64,000 nucleotides of DNA from positions 62,001 to 126,000 of the forward strand of contig CAVWEY010000001.1 of assembly GCA_963754135.1 (NCBI GenBank), given 5' to 3'. Position 1 is the stretch's first letter, and the number at the start of each line of letters is the position of its first letter. The DNA comes from JAJFUI01 sp963754135 (GTDB lineage Bacteria > Planctomycetota > Planctomycetia > Pirellulales > Thermoguttaceae). Position numbers and translations under genes: made by a program. The notes under the pieces are model-generated. The model searched no databases. It was not told where the DNA came from and saw nothing but the letters and a program-made list of their open reading frames with translations. This document shows, piece by piece, positions 1 through 11,976 of the stretch.

Positions 1-763
1 ATCCGCAGGATGCGATAGGTGGTGCGGTCGCGGATTAGCCTGGCGCAGGAAAGCTGCACGGCCCGAAGCCAACCGTGCCGCCGATACCACGACCGCGGCA
101 GAATCGCCACGCACCACAGCCACCAACACCCCAGGGCGATTGCCAGCGAGCCGGTCCAAGGCCGGCCGCTGAGCCACGCCGGCCAGGCGTTGGGCGAGGT
201 CAGCCGCAAGAAGCCGGGACCGATCAGCGACGGATCTGGCAGAAGTGACCAGGGGCACACGGCGGCCAGCAGCAGGCCGGCCAGCGTGCCCGAGACGGTG
301 ATTCCGTCGGGAATGAGCTTCTCATCCACGTCGATCAGCGAGCCGGCCAACATCAACGCGATCAGGAAGCAATGGGCAAGAAACTCGAAGTGCAGGATCG
401 TCTTATCGCCGAGCCCCAGCAACGGCGCAACACCCGGCGGCAGCAACCCCGCGGCCTCAACCTCCCACCAATAGAGGCACGCCAGGCCGGCGCCCGTGAT
501 GGCCTCCACCAGCATCGGGCGGACCCAAAAGCCGCTGCCGTGCAAGGCGGCCTCCCGCCGCAGGCCCAGCCAGCCGATGATCGGCAGCCTATCCCACAGC
601 CGCCGCGGCGGCGCGGACGGATTGGGCCGGGACCAGGGGCTGATCGGCCGCCGATGCCAGGCCAGGCGATAAATCGCCCAATTGGCGGCCCCCCCGCGCA
701 CGACCCGAGCACGAACACAACCGCCAGGCGGACGATCAGGGGGATGGACAGAATCACGTTCAT
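1..763 (-). CDS. Prepilin peptidase (type 4 leader peptidase, A24), partial, frameshifted
   Basis: Membrane aspartic peptidase that would process type IV pilin or type II secretion pseudopilin leaders. The N-terminus has a hydrophobic helix followed by GSCAGG and then, in the other frame, AANWAIYRLAW, matching the GSFLNVVIYRLP-type start of the family. An active-site motif is visible further on as LIDVDEKLIPDGITV. The reading frame is broken at about 688-694 in a run of seven C (G on the coding strand); eight would restore it, so a homopolymer sequencing error is likely. The 3' end lies beyond the window edge. The start is the ATG at 763; the ribosome-binding site is weak. The N-terminal CxxC zinc pair of the enterobacterial enzymes is not visible. 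Identity is fairly secure from the two motifs; substrate is unknown. Confidence 0.75.
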
Positions 764-815
764 GTGCCGTCTTCTTCTCTCGAATCGTCCACGATCATAG
801 CAAAGCTGCGCCCAA

Positions 816-2496
816 TCAGTTGCGAACGTGTGCCGCACCCGGAGCCGCGCCGGCCAGCGGCATCTTGTAGCAGGCCGCCTCTTCGGCGTTCCGCACCAAC
901 AGAAACGGGCCGGCCAGCGCGAAGTTGTTCCACGTCAGCCCTTCGATCGCCTGGAAGCGGCCCAGCATGTTGTCCGCCCGAGCCGGCGTGGCCTCAACCA
1001 GCACAACCTCGCCCTCCTCGGACAACAGCAAGAGGAGATCGCCGACCCGCAGAATCTGCCCGTGCCCGTAACGGCCGTGCTTCCATTGGCTGCGGCCGCT
1101 GCTGAGTTCGACACATTCCAGGATTCCGTCCGAGAGGCCGTAGACGTAGCCGTCCCGGATCGCCACGTTGGCGAACTTGGTCTTCAGAATCTTCGGATTC
1201 CTCCAGACCACCTGCGGGGCCAGAGCGCCGTCGGCCGCCGGATCGAGCCGCAGCAGCATGGCCCCCTGGCCATATCCCTTGGAGACAAAGACCCGGTCGG
1301 GCGGGACCGGCACGGCCTGGGAGACGTTCGGATTGGCGTTGGTCCGGGCGGGCCAGGGATGCTCCCAGAGGAGCCGGCCGGTCTTCAGGTCGTGCCCGGC
1401 GACCGTGCCCTCGTTGACGATCAGGACTTGCTCGACGCCGGCCAGGGTGGCCAGACGGGGCGAGCTGTAGCTGATTTGCCGGCTGCCGCCCTCCCAGAGC
1501 AGCGTGCCGCGGCGCTTGTCGTAAGCGGCCAGAGAGACCAGGCGTCGTCCGCCCTTGCGTCCGCCCAGCGGCACGATCACCTGATCGCCGACCACCAGCG
1601 GCGAGGCCGCGCGGCCCCACGGCACGGCAGCCGCTTCGTCCTCGGGCGTCAGGCCGGACTCTTGCAGGAGGTCCTTCTCCCACAGGCATTTGCCGGTCGC
1701 CCCGTCGAGACAGACCAGAATGGCCGGTAGCGCCGAGGGCGTAGACTCTGCCCCCGTCGATGGTCGGCGTGCTTCGCGGGCCTACGCCGGCCTCGAACTT
1801 CTCGTACCGGGCGGCGACGGAATAGGCCCACTCCAAGCGGCCGGTCTTGACGCCGTAGCAGGAGACCATTTCCCATTGGTCCCGCTGCTCCATCGTGACC
1901 GCGTGTCCGCCGACCACGGAGAAGGCCGACCAGCCCGCGCCGATTCCGTGCCGCCAGACCAGTTCCGGGGGTTGCTCCATCCAATTGCGTGCCAGCCTGA
2001 CGTGCTCGACGGAAACGTCGCGGCGCGGCCCGAGAAACTGGGGGAAATCGTCCTCGGTCGCCGAGAGATCTACTTTTGCCGTCGCGTCGCCGGGGGCGGG
2101 CTCGGGCAGAGGTTGCAGCAGCCGATCCGGCTTCGCCGAGAAACGGTAGGCGAACATCGGCGACAACTCGCCGCTGAGCCTCTCCACACGAAACAGAACC
2201 GCCAAGATCGCCACACCTGCCGCACAGCCGGCCAGCACCAGCAGCCGCAGCCGCCGGCTATGGCCGCTGAAGAAGAGGAACCAGACTGCCAGGGCCGCCA
2301 GGGCCAGCAGACCCAGCAGCCACGTGGCGATGTTGGCGAAGGCGTGATCAGCGAGGACATCGCTGCCCCGCACGATCACCCCCGCCACGCCCAACACGAT
2401 CAACACGGCCCAGAGCCATACGGGCGGCGTTCGGCGTCTTCGCTGTCGGCGAAGGGCTTGGGGCGCGGGCAATGGCTGCACGGCGGCATCGCTCAT
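816..2496 (-). CDS. Membrane-anchored PQQ-type beta-propeller (BamB-like) protein, frameshifted
   Basis: About 560 residues. The N-terminal ~130 residues hold three hydrophobic helices (around residues 27-45, 55-75, 83-103). The rest has repeated WAYSVA, LLWEGG, LLWEHPW and GRLEWAY-type blades typical of PQQ-like/BamB propellers, beginning with the DFPQFLGPRRD motif common in planctomycete PQQ-repeat proteins. One extra base near 1720-1726 shifts the frame; the downstream half continues cleanly as ILVCLDGATGKCLWEKDLL. Start is the ATG at 2496, preceded by AGGGACGAACC. There is no PQQ-dependent dehydrogenase catalytic motif that I can identify, so this is probably a scaffold or sensor protein rather than an enzyme. 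It lies downstream of the RND pump genes on the same strand, separated by a palindromic repeat. Confidence 0.7.
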
Positions 2497-2516
2497 GGTT
2501 CGTCCCTGTGAAATCT

Positions 2517-2600
2517 GGGTGGCACGCCCTGAAAGGGCGTGTTGGGCGTCGAGTTTGCATCGTCTAGCGATTCACCACGCCCTTTCAGGGCGTGCCACCC
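2517..2600. repeat. Inverted-repeat element, GGTGGCACG family, copy 1
   Basis: Two perfect 25-base arms (2517-2541 and 2576-2600) starting GGGTGGCACGCCCTGAAAGG, separated by a 34-base AT-richer centre. The same arms occur at 36484-36564, and a variant at 16975-17050, so this is a dispersed family rather than a gene-specific terminator. It fills most of the gap between an RND gene and the beta-propeller gene. Confidence 0.85.
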
Positions 2601-2631
2601 TGCCGCCGCAAGCGTGGGCATGGCACCCTCG

Positions 2632-5600
2632 CTACTCATGACCAATCCCTGTTCCCGGGGTGTTGCGGCTGCGGCCGCTGCTCCCACCGTAGCGCTGGCT
2701 GATCCAGTCGATAACATAATAGAACACCGGCGTCAAGAAGATTCCGAAGAGGGTGACGCCCAACATGCCGGCGAAGACGGCCACGCCCAGGGTCCGCCGC
2801 ATCTCGGCCCCGGCGCCTACCGAGAGGACCAGCGGAATCACGCCGATGATGAACGCCAGCGAGGTCATGATGATCGGGCGGAGCCGGAGTTTGCAGGCGG
2901 CCAGGGTGGCCTCGCGCCGCGGCTGGCCCGCCTCGCGCTGAATCTTGGCGAACTCGACGATGAGGATGGCGTTCTTGCAGGCCAGACCCACCAGCACCAC
3001 GAAGCCCACTTGGGTGAAGATGTTGATGTCCATCCCGGCCAGGGCCACGCCCGTGATTGAGAACAGCAGGCACATCGGCACCACCAGGATCACGGCCAGC
3101 GGCAGCGACCAGCTTTCGTACTGGGCGGCCAAGACGAGGAACACCAGGACCACGGCCAGCAAGAACACCCACATCGCCGTGTTGCCGGTCTCAATTTGCA
3201 AGAGCGCCAACTCGGTCCATTCGGTTTTCATGCCGCGGGGGAGGTCCTGGTTGGCAGCGGCGGCCATCAGGCGGATCGCCTCGCCGGAGCTGACGCCGGG
3301 GGCCGGCTCGCCGTTGACGGGGGCCGCAGGGTACATGTTGTAGCGTTGGATCAGCACCGGGCCGTTGATCTCGCGGACGCTGGCCATCGCCCCCAACGGC
3401 ACCATCGTGCCGGCCAGGTTCCGCACCTTGTACTGCTTGAGGTCTTCGATCCGCCGGCGGTAATCGGCGTCGGCCTGGACGTTCACCTGCCAGGTGCGGC
3501 CGAAGCGGTTGAAATCGTTGACGTAGAGCGAGCCGAGGAAGACCTGAAGCGTGTTGAAGATTTCGGCCGTCGAGACGCCCATCGTTTTTGCCTGGTCGCG
3601 GTCGATGTCGAGGAAGAGCCAGGGGGTGTCGGCCCGGAAACTGCAAAACAGGTCTTTCAGGCGGTCGATTTGCCGCCCATCGGCGACGATTTTCTCGCCC
3701 GTCTCCTGCAAGCCGCGGAGTCCGTTGTCGCCGCGGTCTTCGAGAATGATCTTGAACCCGCCGGCGGTCCCCAGCCCGTCGACCGGCGGGGCGCCGAAGA
3801 TATTCACGCAGCCCGCCTTGAATCTTGGTTTGGAACTGTTGCTGGAGGCGGCGGGCGATCACGTCGGCCGAAAGCCCCCTGCCGGCGCGTTCGTGGAAAT
3901 CCTTGAGCATCACGAACATGGCCCCGAAATTGGGTGCGTTGGCGCCCAATAGAATCGATTGCCCCGCGATGGCCACGGTATGGCCGACGCCGAGTTGGTC
4001 ACGGTCCGCAAGCGCAATCTCCTCGATCTGCGCATCACCCGCTCCGTCCGCTCCAGCGAAGCGGCGTCGGGCAGTTGCACGTTCACCAGCAGGTAGCCCT
4101 TGTCCTGCATGGGGATGAATCCCGAAGGAGATTGCACGAAGCCCCAGTAGGTCAGCCCGAGCAATCCGGCGTAGACCACCAGCACCAGTACACTCACGCG
4201 GAGGGTCATGCCCACCGCGCGGGTATAGGCGCTGGTCGAATAGTTGAAACCGACGTTGAAGAGGTGGAAACTTCGGCCGAGGACCGCGTTCAGCGGTCCG
4301 GCCAACAGCCGGCCGGCAATGGCGCAAGCCACGACCGCCACGCCGGCCGAGAGCCACCAGGCGGCGCCGGTCAGGGTGTGATGCCCTCCGGCGGGCAAGG
4401 CCCCCATGAACCGTTCCAGAAGGCGGGCCAGCCAGGGCGTCAGCCGCGGATCGAGCCAGGGCAGCAACCAGGCGTAGCCGGCCCAGCCGCCCAGCAAGGC
4501 ATAAGCGGGCCACGGCAACACTTCATACCGCCCCTTCTCACGCGGCCGCAGCAGCACGGCCGCCAACGCCGGGCTCAAGGTCAGCGAATTGAAGGCGGAG
4601 ATCAGCGTCGAGGTGGCGATAGTCAAGGCGAACTGGCGGAAGAACTGCCCGGTAATGCCGCTGATGAACGCGCACGGCACGAACACGGCGCTCAGCACCA
4701 GCCCGACGGCGATCACCGGCCCGGAAACCTGGCTCATCGCCTTGATGCTGGCCTCGCGCGGGGCCAGCCCGTGCTCGATGTGGTACTCCACCGCCTCGAC
4801 CACCACGATGGCGTCGTCGACCACGATGCCGATGGCCAGCACCAGCCCGAAGAGGGTGAGGTTGTTGAGGCTGAAGCCCATCGCGGCCATCACGGCGAAG
4901 GTGCCGATGATGGCCACCGGGACGGCGATCAGCGGGATGACGGCCGACCGCCAGTTTTGCAGGAACAGCAACATCACCAGCGCCACCAGCAACACGGCGT
5001 CCAGCAGCGTCTGGCGGACCTCGCGGATCGATTCGGAGATGAACGGCGTGGTGTCGTAGACGATCGAGTAGTCCAGGTCGTCGGGAAAGCTCCGCTTCAA
5101 CTCCCGCATTTTGGCTTTCACCAGCTCGGCGACTTTCAGGGCGTTGGAGCCCGGCAGTTGATAGATGCTCAGCGCCACCGAGGGCCGGCCGTCGAGCGTG
5201 CAGCTCTGGTCGTAGTCCTGGGCGCCGAGTTCGATGCGGGCGACGTCGCGCATGCGGACCACGCGGCCTAATGCGTCCGTCTTCAGGATCATGTCGGCGA
5301 ATTGGCCGGGGTCGGCCAGCCGGCCCAGCGTGGTCATGGTGAATTGGAAGACCTGGCCCTTGGGGACCGGCGGCTGGCCGATCTGGCCGGCGGCCACCTG
5401 GGCGTTCTGCTGCGAGATGGCCGCCACCACGTCGCTGGCGGTGAGGTTGCGGGAGGACATCTTCTCCGGATCGAGCCAGAGCCTCATGCTGTAGTCGCGC
5501 TGGCCGAGGTAGGTGATGTCGCCCACGCCGGTGCAGCCGGGCCAGCTCGTCGCGCAACTGGATCGTGGCGTAGTTGCTCAAGTAGAGGTTGTCGCGGGTC

Positions 5601-6044
5601 CCCTTGGGCGAAGAGAGGTTCACGATCATCAGCACGTTGGGCGACTTCTTCTTGACCGTCATCCCTTTGCGGTTGACCAGATCGGGGAGGACGGGCTGGG
5701 CCATGGCCACGCGGTTCTGCACCAGGACCTGGGCCATGTTCAGGTCCACGCCCAACTTGAAGGTGATCGTCAACGTGTAGGTGCCGTCGTTGGTACACTG
5801 GGAGGACATGTAGAGCATCCCCTCGACGCCGTTGACCTGCTGCTCGATCGGGAGCGGCCACCGTATCGGCCACCACCTTGGCGTCCGCGCCGGGGTAAGA
5901 GGCCGAAACTTCGACGGTGGGCGGGGCAATCTCGGGATACTGCGCCACCGGCAGCGTCCACATGGCGATCCCGCCCGCCAACGTGATGATGATCGAGAGC
6001 ACCGAGGCGAAGATCGGCCGATGGATGAAAAATCGCGAAAACAC
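2632..6044 (-). CDS. RND efflux transporter (AcrB/HAE1 type) no. 1, four frameshifts
   Basis: Inner-membrane proton-driven drug/solute exporter of a tripartite pump. N-terminus FSRFFIHRPIFASVLSIIIT is the standard HAE1 start. Proton-relay Asp pair is in GIVVDDAIVVVEAVEYHI and the partner Lys in LACKNAILIVEFAK. Total about 1135 codons, ~100 longer than AcrB, because the TM6-TM7 loop carries an insertion (coding region about 4230-4530) with two extra hydrophobic segments. Frame breaks at about 5850, 5535, 4031 and 3812; each is a single-base change and conserved sequence resumes at once. GTG start at 6044, nine bases after the stop of the preceding RND gene, so an operon with it is likely. Family certain, substrate unknown. 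Confidence 0.9.
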
Positions 6045-6053
6045 GGTGCGTCC

Positions 6054-9000
6054 TCAGTTGGGATTGTCGGAATCGTCGCCTGGTTCGGCCGTGCGCGCCC
6101 GCCGCCGGGCGTTGCGTCCCCAGTCTCTCAAGAGCCGTACCAGTGTCAAGAGGAAGCCCAGCGCGAAAATCTCCAAGGTGATGAAGCGGATCCAGCGCAT
6201 CGTGGGGGAGTTGAACCCGCGGGTGGTCCCCAGCCAGTCGATGACATTGAAGAACACGGGCGTCAAGAAGATGCCGAAGAGCGTCACGCCCAACATGCCG
6301 CTGAACACGGCCAGCCCCAGCGTCCGCCGCATCTCGGCCCCGGCGCCGCGGGCGATCAAGAGCGGGATCACGCCGAGGATGAAGGCCAGCGAGGTCATCA
6401 CGATGGGCCGCAGCCGGAGGTGGCAGGCTTCCATGGCCGCCGCCCGCCGCGACAGGCCCGCCTGCCGCTGCCGCTTGGCGAACTCCACGATGAGGATCGC
6501 GTTCTTGCTGGCCAGCCCCACCAGGACCACGAAGCCGATTTGGGTGAAGATGTTGACGTCCGAGCGGCCGATCAGCACGCCGGCAATCGCGCTCAGCAGG
6601 CACATCGGCACGACCAGGATCACGGCCAGCGGCAGCGACCAGCTTTCGTACTGGGCGGCCAGCACCAGGAACACCATGACCACGGCCAGGGCGAAGATCC
6701 ACATGGCCGTATTGCCCGCCTGCAACTCCTGGTAAGCCATTTCCGTCCACTCGTAGTGCATCCCCGAAACGAGCTCCCGGTCGGCCAGGCCCTCCATCAG
6801 GTCGATGGCCTGGCGGGAGCTGACGCCCGGCCCGGTATTGCCGGTGATGGCGGCGGCGGGATACATGTTGTAGCGGGTGAGGATGAACGGCCCGTTCTGC
6901 TCCCGCACGTCGGCCAGGGCGCCGATGGGCACCATTGTCCCCTGTCGGTTTCGGACCCTCAATTGCTTGACGTCTTCCACCTTGTTGCGGAATTTCGCGT
7001 CGGCCTGCACGACGACCTGCCAAGTGCGGCCGAAGCGGTTGAAGTCGTTGACGTAGAGCGATCCGAGGTAGATCTGGAGGGTGTCGAAGGCGTCGGCCAG
7101 CGGCACGCCCATCATCATGCACTGCTCGCGGTTGGGGTTCGCGTAGAGCAGCGGGGCGTTGGCGCGGAAGACGCTGAACAGCCCCACCAGCAGCGGCGTG
7201 GGCCGCGGGGGCTTGCGCAGGGCGTTCCCTTTCTGCACCAGGTCGTCCGTCTGGGCTTGCAGGGTTTTGACGCCAAGGTCCTTGCGGTCTTCGATCATGA
7301 ACTTGAAGCCGCCCGCCCGGCCAACGCCGCGGACCGGCGGCGGCGGCATGATGGAAACCATCGCCTCCGGCACCTCCGCCGCGCACCTCGTGCCGCAGCT
7401 TATCGGCAATCTGCGTCCCGTACAGTCCGGGCCCGTGCCGTTTTGCGAAATCGTCGAGGATCAGGATGATCATGCCGAAGTTGGAACCCGAGGCGCCAAT
7501 GCCGAAGGCGCTTCCCGCAATGGCCATCGTATGCTTGACGCCGGGTATCTCCATCGCAATCCGCTGCACGTGGTCCATGGCGGCCTTCGTCCGTTCGATC
7601 GAGGCCGCATCGGGCAACAGCACCGGGCCGTACAGGAAGCCCATGTCCTGCGCCGGGATGAACCCCTTCGGCGCCGTGGTGAAGAAGCGGTACGTGACCA
7701 GCAACATGCCGGCGTAGACCAGCAACACCAACACGCTCAGGCGCAGCAGGCCGCCAACCGCGCGGGTGTAACCGTTGGTGGCCCGGGCGAAGCCGGCGTT
7801 GAACCGGCGGAAGGCTTCCCGCAACACGACGGCGGCCGGCCGGGCCAGGAGCCAGCCGGCCGCCGCCGGCACGAGGGTCGCCGCCACGGCGGCGATCCAC
7901 CAAGTGGCCGGCATCTGTGGGGGCAGGTTGCCCACCTGCCCCACGGCCGCCCACAGCAGCGGCCAGCACTTCTCTAGCCCCCGCGCCACGAGCGGCGCAA
8001 GCCACAGGTAGCCTAGCCAGCCGGCGACTAGCGGAAATACCAGCCGGGGCAATGCCTCGTGCGTCTCCTTGTCGCGCTCGCGGAGCAACATGGCCGACAG
8101 AGCCGGACTCAAGGTCAGCGAATTGAACGTCGAGATGATCGTCGAGGCGGCGATCGTCAGGGCGAACTGGCGGAAGAACTGCCCCGTCAGGCCGCTAATG
8201 AACGCGCAAGGGACGAAAACCGCGCTGAGGACCAACCCCACCGCGATCACCGGCCCGGAGACCTGGCTCATGGCCTTGATCGTGGCGTCGCGGGGCGGAA
8301 GCCCCTGCTCGATGTGGTGTTCCACTGCCTCGACCACCACGATCGCGTCGTCCACCACGATGCCGATCGCCAGCACCAGCCCGAAGAGCGTCAGATTGTT
8401 CAGGCTGAAGCCGAACGCCAGCAGCACGGCGAACGTGCCCACGATGGCTACGGGCACGGCGATCAAGGGAATGACCGCCGAGCGCCAGTTTTGCAGAAAC
8501 AGCAGCACCACCAGCGCCACCAGCAGCACCGCGTCGCGGAGCGCCTTGAAGACCTCGTCGATGCACTCGTTGGTGTAGGGCGTGGTGTCGAAGAAGATGT
8601 CGTATCTCAGGTCGTCCGGAAAGTCCTTGGCCAACTCGTCCATCTTCGCGCGGACCCGCTCGGCCACGTCCAGGGCGTTGGCGTCCGGCAATTGGACGAC
8701 AAACAGCCCTGCCGACGGATAGCCGTCCAGCTTGCAGCTTACGTCCTCGTTCCGCGCCCCCAACTCGACGTGGGCGACGTCCCGCAGCCGCGTCAGCCGG
8801 CCGTCGGGGGTGGTGCGGAGGATCATATTGGCGAACTGCGCCGGCTCCTCCAAGCGGCCGAGCGTCGAGAGCGTGATCTGCGTCTCCTGCCCGCGGCGGA
8901 CCGGCTCCTGCCCGATCCGGCCCGAAGCCACCTGCACGTTCTGCTCGCGGATGGCATTAGCCACGTCGTCGGCCGTCAGGCTCCGCGCGGCGAGCTTGTC

Positions 9001-9576
9001 GGGATCCACCCAAATCCTCATGCTGTAGTCCCGCTGCCCCATCACATAGATGTCGCTCACCCCGGGCAAGCGGAGCAACTCGTCGCGGAGCCGCATCAGT
9101 GCGTAGTTGCTCAGGTAGAGCTGGTCGTAGCGGCCGTGGGGCGAATAGATGTTTACCGACATGAGCATGTCGGGGGGCATTTTGCGGGTAGTCACGCCGG
9201 TCCGCTTGAGTTCGTCAGGCAGCATCGGCAGGGCCAAATTCACCCGGTTTTGCACCAGCACCTGGGCCAGGTTCAAGTCCACGCCCTGCCGGAACGTCAC
9301 GTTCAGACTGTAGGAGCCGTCGTTGGCCGACATCGACTCCATGTAGATCATGTTCTCGACGCCGTTGACCTGCTGCTCAATCGGGGCGGCAACGCTCTGG
9401 GCGACCACGTTGGCGCTGGCCCCGGGATAGGTGCAGCGGACAGACACCTGCGGCGGCGCCACCGGCGGATACTGCGTCAGCGGAAGACGATAGTAGGCGA
9501 TCCCGCCCCCCAGCGTGATTACCACCGACAGCACGGTAGCGAAGATCGGCCGGTCGATGAAGAATCGGGAGAACAT
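6054..9576 (-). CDS. RND efflux transporter (AcrB/HAE1 type) no. 2, one frameshift
   Basis: Second AcrB-like pump, closely related to its downstream neighbour. It has FSRFFIDRPIFATVLS at the start, the VVDDAIVVVEAVEHHIEQG proton-relay helix and LASKNAILIVEFAKRQ. About 1170 codons; like pump no. 1 it has an insertion in the TM6-TM7 loop with two extra hydrophobic stretches (LVFPLVAGWLGYLWLAPLVA and WWIAAVAATLVPAAAGWLLA). Between them the peptide VGQVGNLPP is encoded by a palindrome at 7917-7944. The frame is broken once, near 7377 (extra G). The C-terminus is long and hydrophilic after TM12. ATG start at 9576; 73 bases downstream of the adaptor gene, so adaptor, pump 2 and pump 1 form one apparent transcription unit. 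Confidence 0.92.
7917..7944. repeat. Palindrome inside the RND pump 2 gene
   Basis: GTGGGGGCAGGT and ACCTGCCCCAC arms around TTGCCC, read on the coding strand as VGQVGNLP within the extra TM6-TM7 loop. The palindrome resembles the other intragenic repeats in this window: it adds a short in-frame peptide at a variable surface site. Confidence 0.6.
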
Positions 9577-9583
9577 ACTTTGT

Positions 9584-9668
9584 ACTCGTCACGCTCCGCG
9601 TGACGCCGGGCTCCTCACGCGGAGCGTGAGGAGTACCTTGGCGAGTTCCTCACGCGGACCGTGAGGAG
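9584..9668. repeat. Clustered palindromes with CTCACGCGGAGCGTGAG core
   Basis: Three related hairpins lie between adaptor and pump: GTCACGCTCCGCGTGAC near 9590, CCTCACGCGGAGCGTGAGG near 9613 and CCTCACGCGGACCGTGAGG near 9650. The last overlaps the end of the adaptor gene and encodes its final residues. A related palindrome is at 31023-31043. They could attenuate transcription between the two genes, but the dispersed family suggests mobile repeats. Confidence 0.75.
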
Positions 9669-10842
9669 GGCTTTTCCGCCTCCTGGTTCTTCGGCCGGAC
9701 CTCCTTGGTCTGCGGATTAATCCGTTGCAGGCCGTCCAGCACAACCCGCTCTCCCTCGGCCAGTCCGCTCTTGATCACCCGCAACTTGCCTTGAAGCGAT
9801 CCGACCTCGACGCGGCGGTAGGCCACTTGGTTCTTGTCGTCCACGACGTAGAGGAACCGCTGTCCCTGGTCGGAGCCCAGCGCCTCCTCGGGGATCAGGA
9901 CCGCCTGGTGCGGCTCGCCGATGGGCACCCGGATCCGCGCGAACAAGCCCGGCGCAAGCAACCGGTTGGGATTGGGAAACAGGCCGCGGAGCCGCAGCGT
10001 GCCGGTCATCATGTCCAGGCGGTTGTCGCGGAAGTCGACCATCCCCTCGTGCGGATAGCCCTCCTCATCGGCCAGCCCCAAGAGGACCTTGACCTTGGCC
10101 TCGCGGGCCGACCGCAGTTTCCCCATCCGCGCCAGAACCAGACGCCGCAATTCCAGCAGCGTCCGCTCGTCGATGTCGAAGTAGGCGTAGATCGGGTCCA
10201 GCGTGACGATCGTGGTCAGCGGGGTCTGATCGGCTTGGACCATATTGCCCGGATCGATCAACTGCCGGCTCACCTGGCCGTCGCACGGCGCGTAGACTTT
10301 GGTCCATGCGAGGTTGAGCTTGGCGAGATCGAGCGCGGCCTCGCCGTCTTCACCGCCGCCTCCGCCTCCTTGTGGTCGCCGGCAATCTGGTCGAAGTCCC
10401 CCTGGGCAATCGAGCGGCTGGGGAGCAACTCCTGGGCGCGCGTCAGGTCCTTGGTCAGACGTTCCAGGTGGGCCTGGGACTGGGCCAGCGCGGCCTCGGC
10501 CTTGTTCTTGTCGGCCTCGTAGGTCCGGGGATCGATCTCGAAGAGCAGTTCGCCCTTCTTAACCTCGGTCCCTTCCTTGTTCGGCCCGCTGTCCTTCAAG
10601 CCCTCGACGAGATAGCCGCTCACGCGGGCGCGGATCTCGACGCTCATCACGGCGTCGGTGTGCCCGGTGAAATCCTCATAGTCCGTGACGGTCTTGACCA
10701 CGGGCCGCCCCACCAGCACCTCCGGGGCCTGGGCCTTATCGGCGGCTTGCGACGGCGCCGCACTCGTCGGCCGCCAACAGCCGGCCGTCACGATCAGAAG
10801 CAAGCAGGCAGGCAGCCCCCATAAGAAGTATCTCTGGCGCAT
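9650..10842 (-). CDS. RND periplasmic adaptor (membrane fusion lipoprotein), frameshifted
   Basis: Adaptor subunit that would link the RND pump to an outer-membrane channel. The N-terminus is a lipoprotein signal (LLLIVTAGC). The biotinyl-lipoyl-like part contains VEIRARVSGYL and GELLFEIDPRTYEADKNKAE, followed by an alpha-hairpin and a beta-barrel (QTPLTTIVTLDPIYAYFDID). Near 10343 one G is missing: the sequence should continue GEAALDLAKLNLAWTKVYAP and then reach the downstream frame at VSRQLIDPGN. Restored length is about 397 residues, normal for the family. ATG start at 10842. It precedes pump 2 and pump 1 on the same strand. No outer-membrane factor gene is in the window. Confidence 0.9.
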
Positions 10843-10983
10843 ACAAGGCTCTCGCCGGTGAATTGGTTCATTGGCCTCTATGATTAATGTACGTGAAGTA
10901 TCCCGGAGCGGTCAAGTAGCCTGAACGGCCTAGGCGGTCCCCCGTCTGCCAACTGACCGGGCGGGAATATCTGCGGAGCAGGA

Positions 10984-11976
10984 TCAGGCAAGACCACTTG
11001 GCAGCGCGGGCGGGCTGCACGCCGCGGCCGTGGTGCAGAGGGCGGCGCCATCGGGCAGCGGAAGGGCAAGAGACGGCAGGCCGGCCGCCGGCTCGACGGC
11101 CGCGCCGTCATGGCAGAAGACGCGGTTACGGCCCGCCACCTTGGCGCTGTACAGGGCACTGTCGCCCCGCAGCAGCAAGGCGACCGGCGTGTCGTCTCTC
11201 TTGGCCGACGCGACGCCGCCGCTGATGGTCAGCGACATGATCTGCTCGACCTTGAGCCGCACCCGTTCGGCCATTACGATCGCCCCGTCGAGATTGGTTT
11301 GCGGCATGAGGATAATGAACTCGTCGCCGCCGTAGCGGGCCACCAGGTCCACTTCGCGGGCTTCCTGCTTCAGGAGCTTGGCCACTTCCCGCAGCACCAG
11401 ATCGCCGTCCAGATGCCCTCGCTGGTCGTTGACGTCCTTGAAGTGGTCGATATCGAGGATCACCAGGGCGAAACTGGAGCCGTAGCGGCGCATGGCGGCG
11501 AACTGCGTGGCCAGCGATTGGTCCAACCCGCGCCGGTTGCAGACCCCCGTCAAGGGGTCCGTCTGCAAGTTGGTGAACGTCATCAACATGGAGCTTTCGT
11601 AGCGGATCACGTCGTGCGCGCTGGCGATCTGGGCGGCCAGTTGGATGGTAGGGCTGAGGATCTCCTCGATCTCGCGCCCGAGCTTCTCCCACATTTCTTG
11701 TCCCTGCTCGCCGTTGATTTGGATGACCTTGTGCCGGAAGCCCTTCAAAAGCGCCTGGTGTCTCTTCAGGTTGCTGCGGGTCGCCTGCACGACTTTCTCC
11801 AGCTTGCCCGCCGCCAATTGGGCACGGTGCAACTCCTGCTCCAGCTTCACGGCTTGTGGGTCCCTTCCGATACGGTGGCGCCGCTGGCCCAGCACGTACA
11901 GCATGTAGCCGATTGCGGTCACCACCGCCAAGGCCCACGCCGATGGAACTAGGAAGCCCTCGAGATTGATGCTCAT
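10984..11976 (-). CDS. Diguanylate cyclase with N-terminal membrane helix (GGDEF)
   Basis: 330 residues. One N-terminal hydrophobic helix (around residues 9-30) anchors it, then a long helical, probably coiled-coil segment, then a GGDEF domain from about residue 140. The catalytic motif is YGGDEFIILMP. An RxxD inhibitory site (REVD) sits five residues before GGDEF, so product inhibition by c-di-GMP is expected. The metal/GTP motif LVILDIDHFKDVND is intact. Predicted role: synthesis of c-di-GMP from two GTP. I chose the ATG at 11976 because the membrane helix follows directly; upstream in-frame sequence is unlike the family. It is a clear paralogue of the gene at 55082-55987 with the same architecture. 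Extra ~40 low-complexity residues at the C-terminus. Confidence 0.9.
   Translation of the reverse strand: MSINLEGFLVPSAWALAVVTAIGYMLYVLGQRRHRIGRDPQAVKLEQELHRAQLAAGKLEKVVQATRSNLKRHQALLKGFRHKVIQINGEQGQEMWEKLGREIEEILSPTIQLAAQIASAHDVIRYESSMLMTFTNLQTDPLTGVCNRRGLDQSLATQFAAMRRYGSSFALVILDIDHFKDVNDQRGHLDGDLVLREVAKLLKQEAREVDLVARYGGDEFIILMPQTNLDGAIVMAERVRLKVEQIMSLTISGGVASAKRDDTPVALLLRGDSALYSAKVAGRNRVFCHDGAAVEPAAGLPSLALPLPDGAALCTTAAACSPPALPSGLA

Noticed and set aside
8059..9603. Long plus-strand frame over RND pump 2
   Set aside because: Shadow of the pump gene; low-complexity His/Arg/Gln-rich translation.
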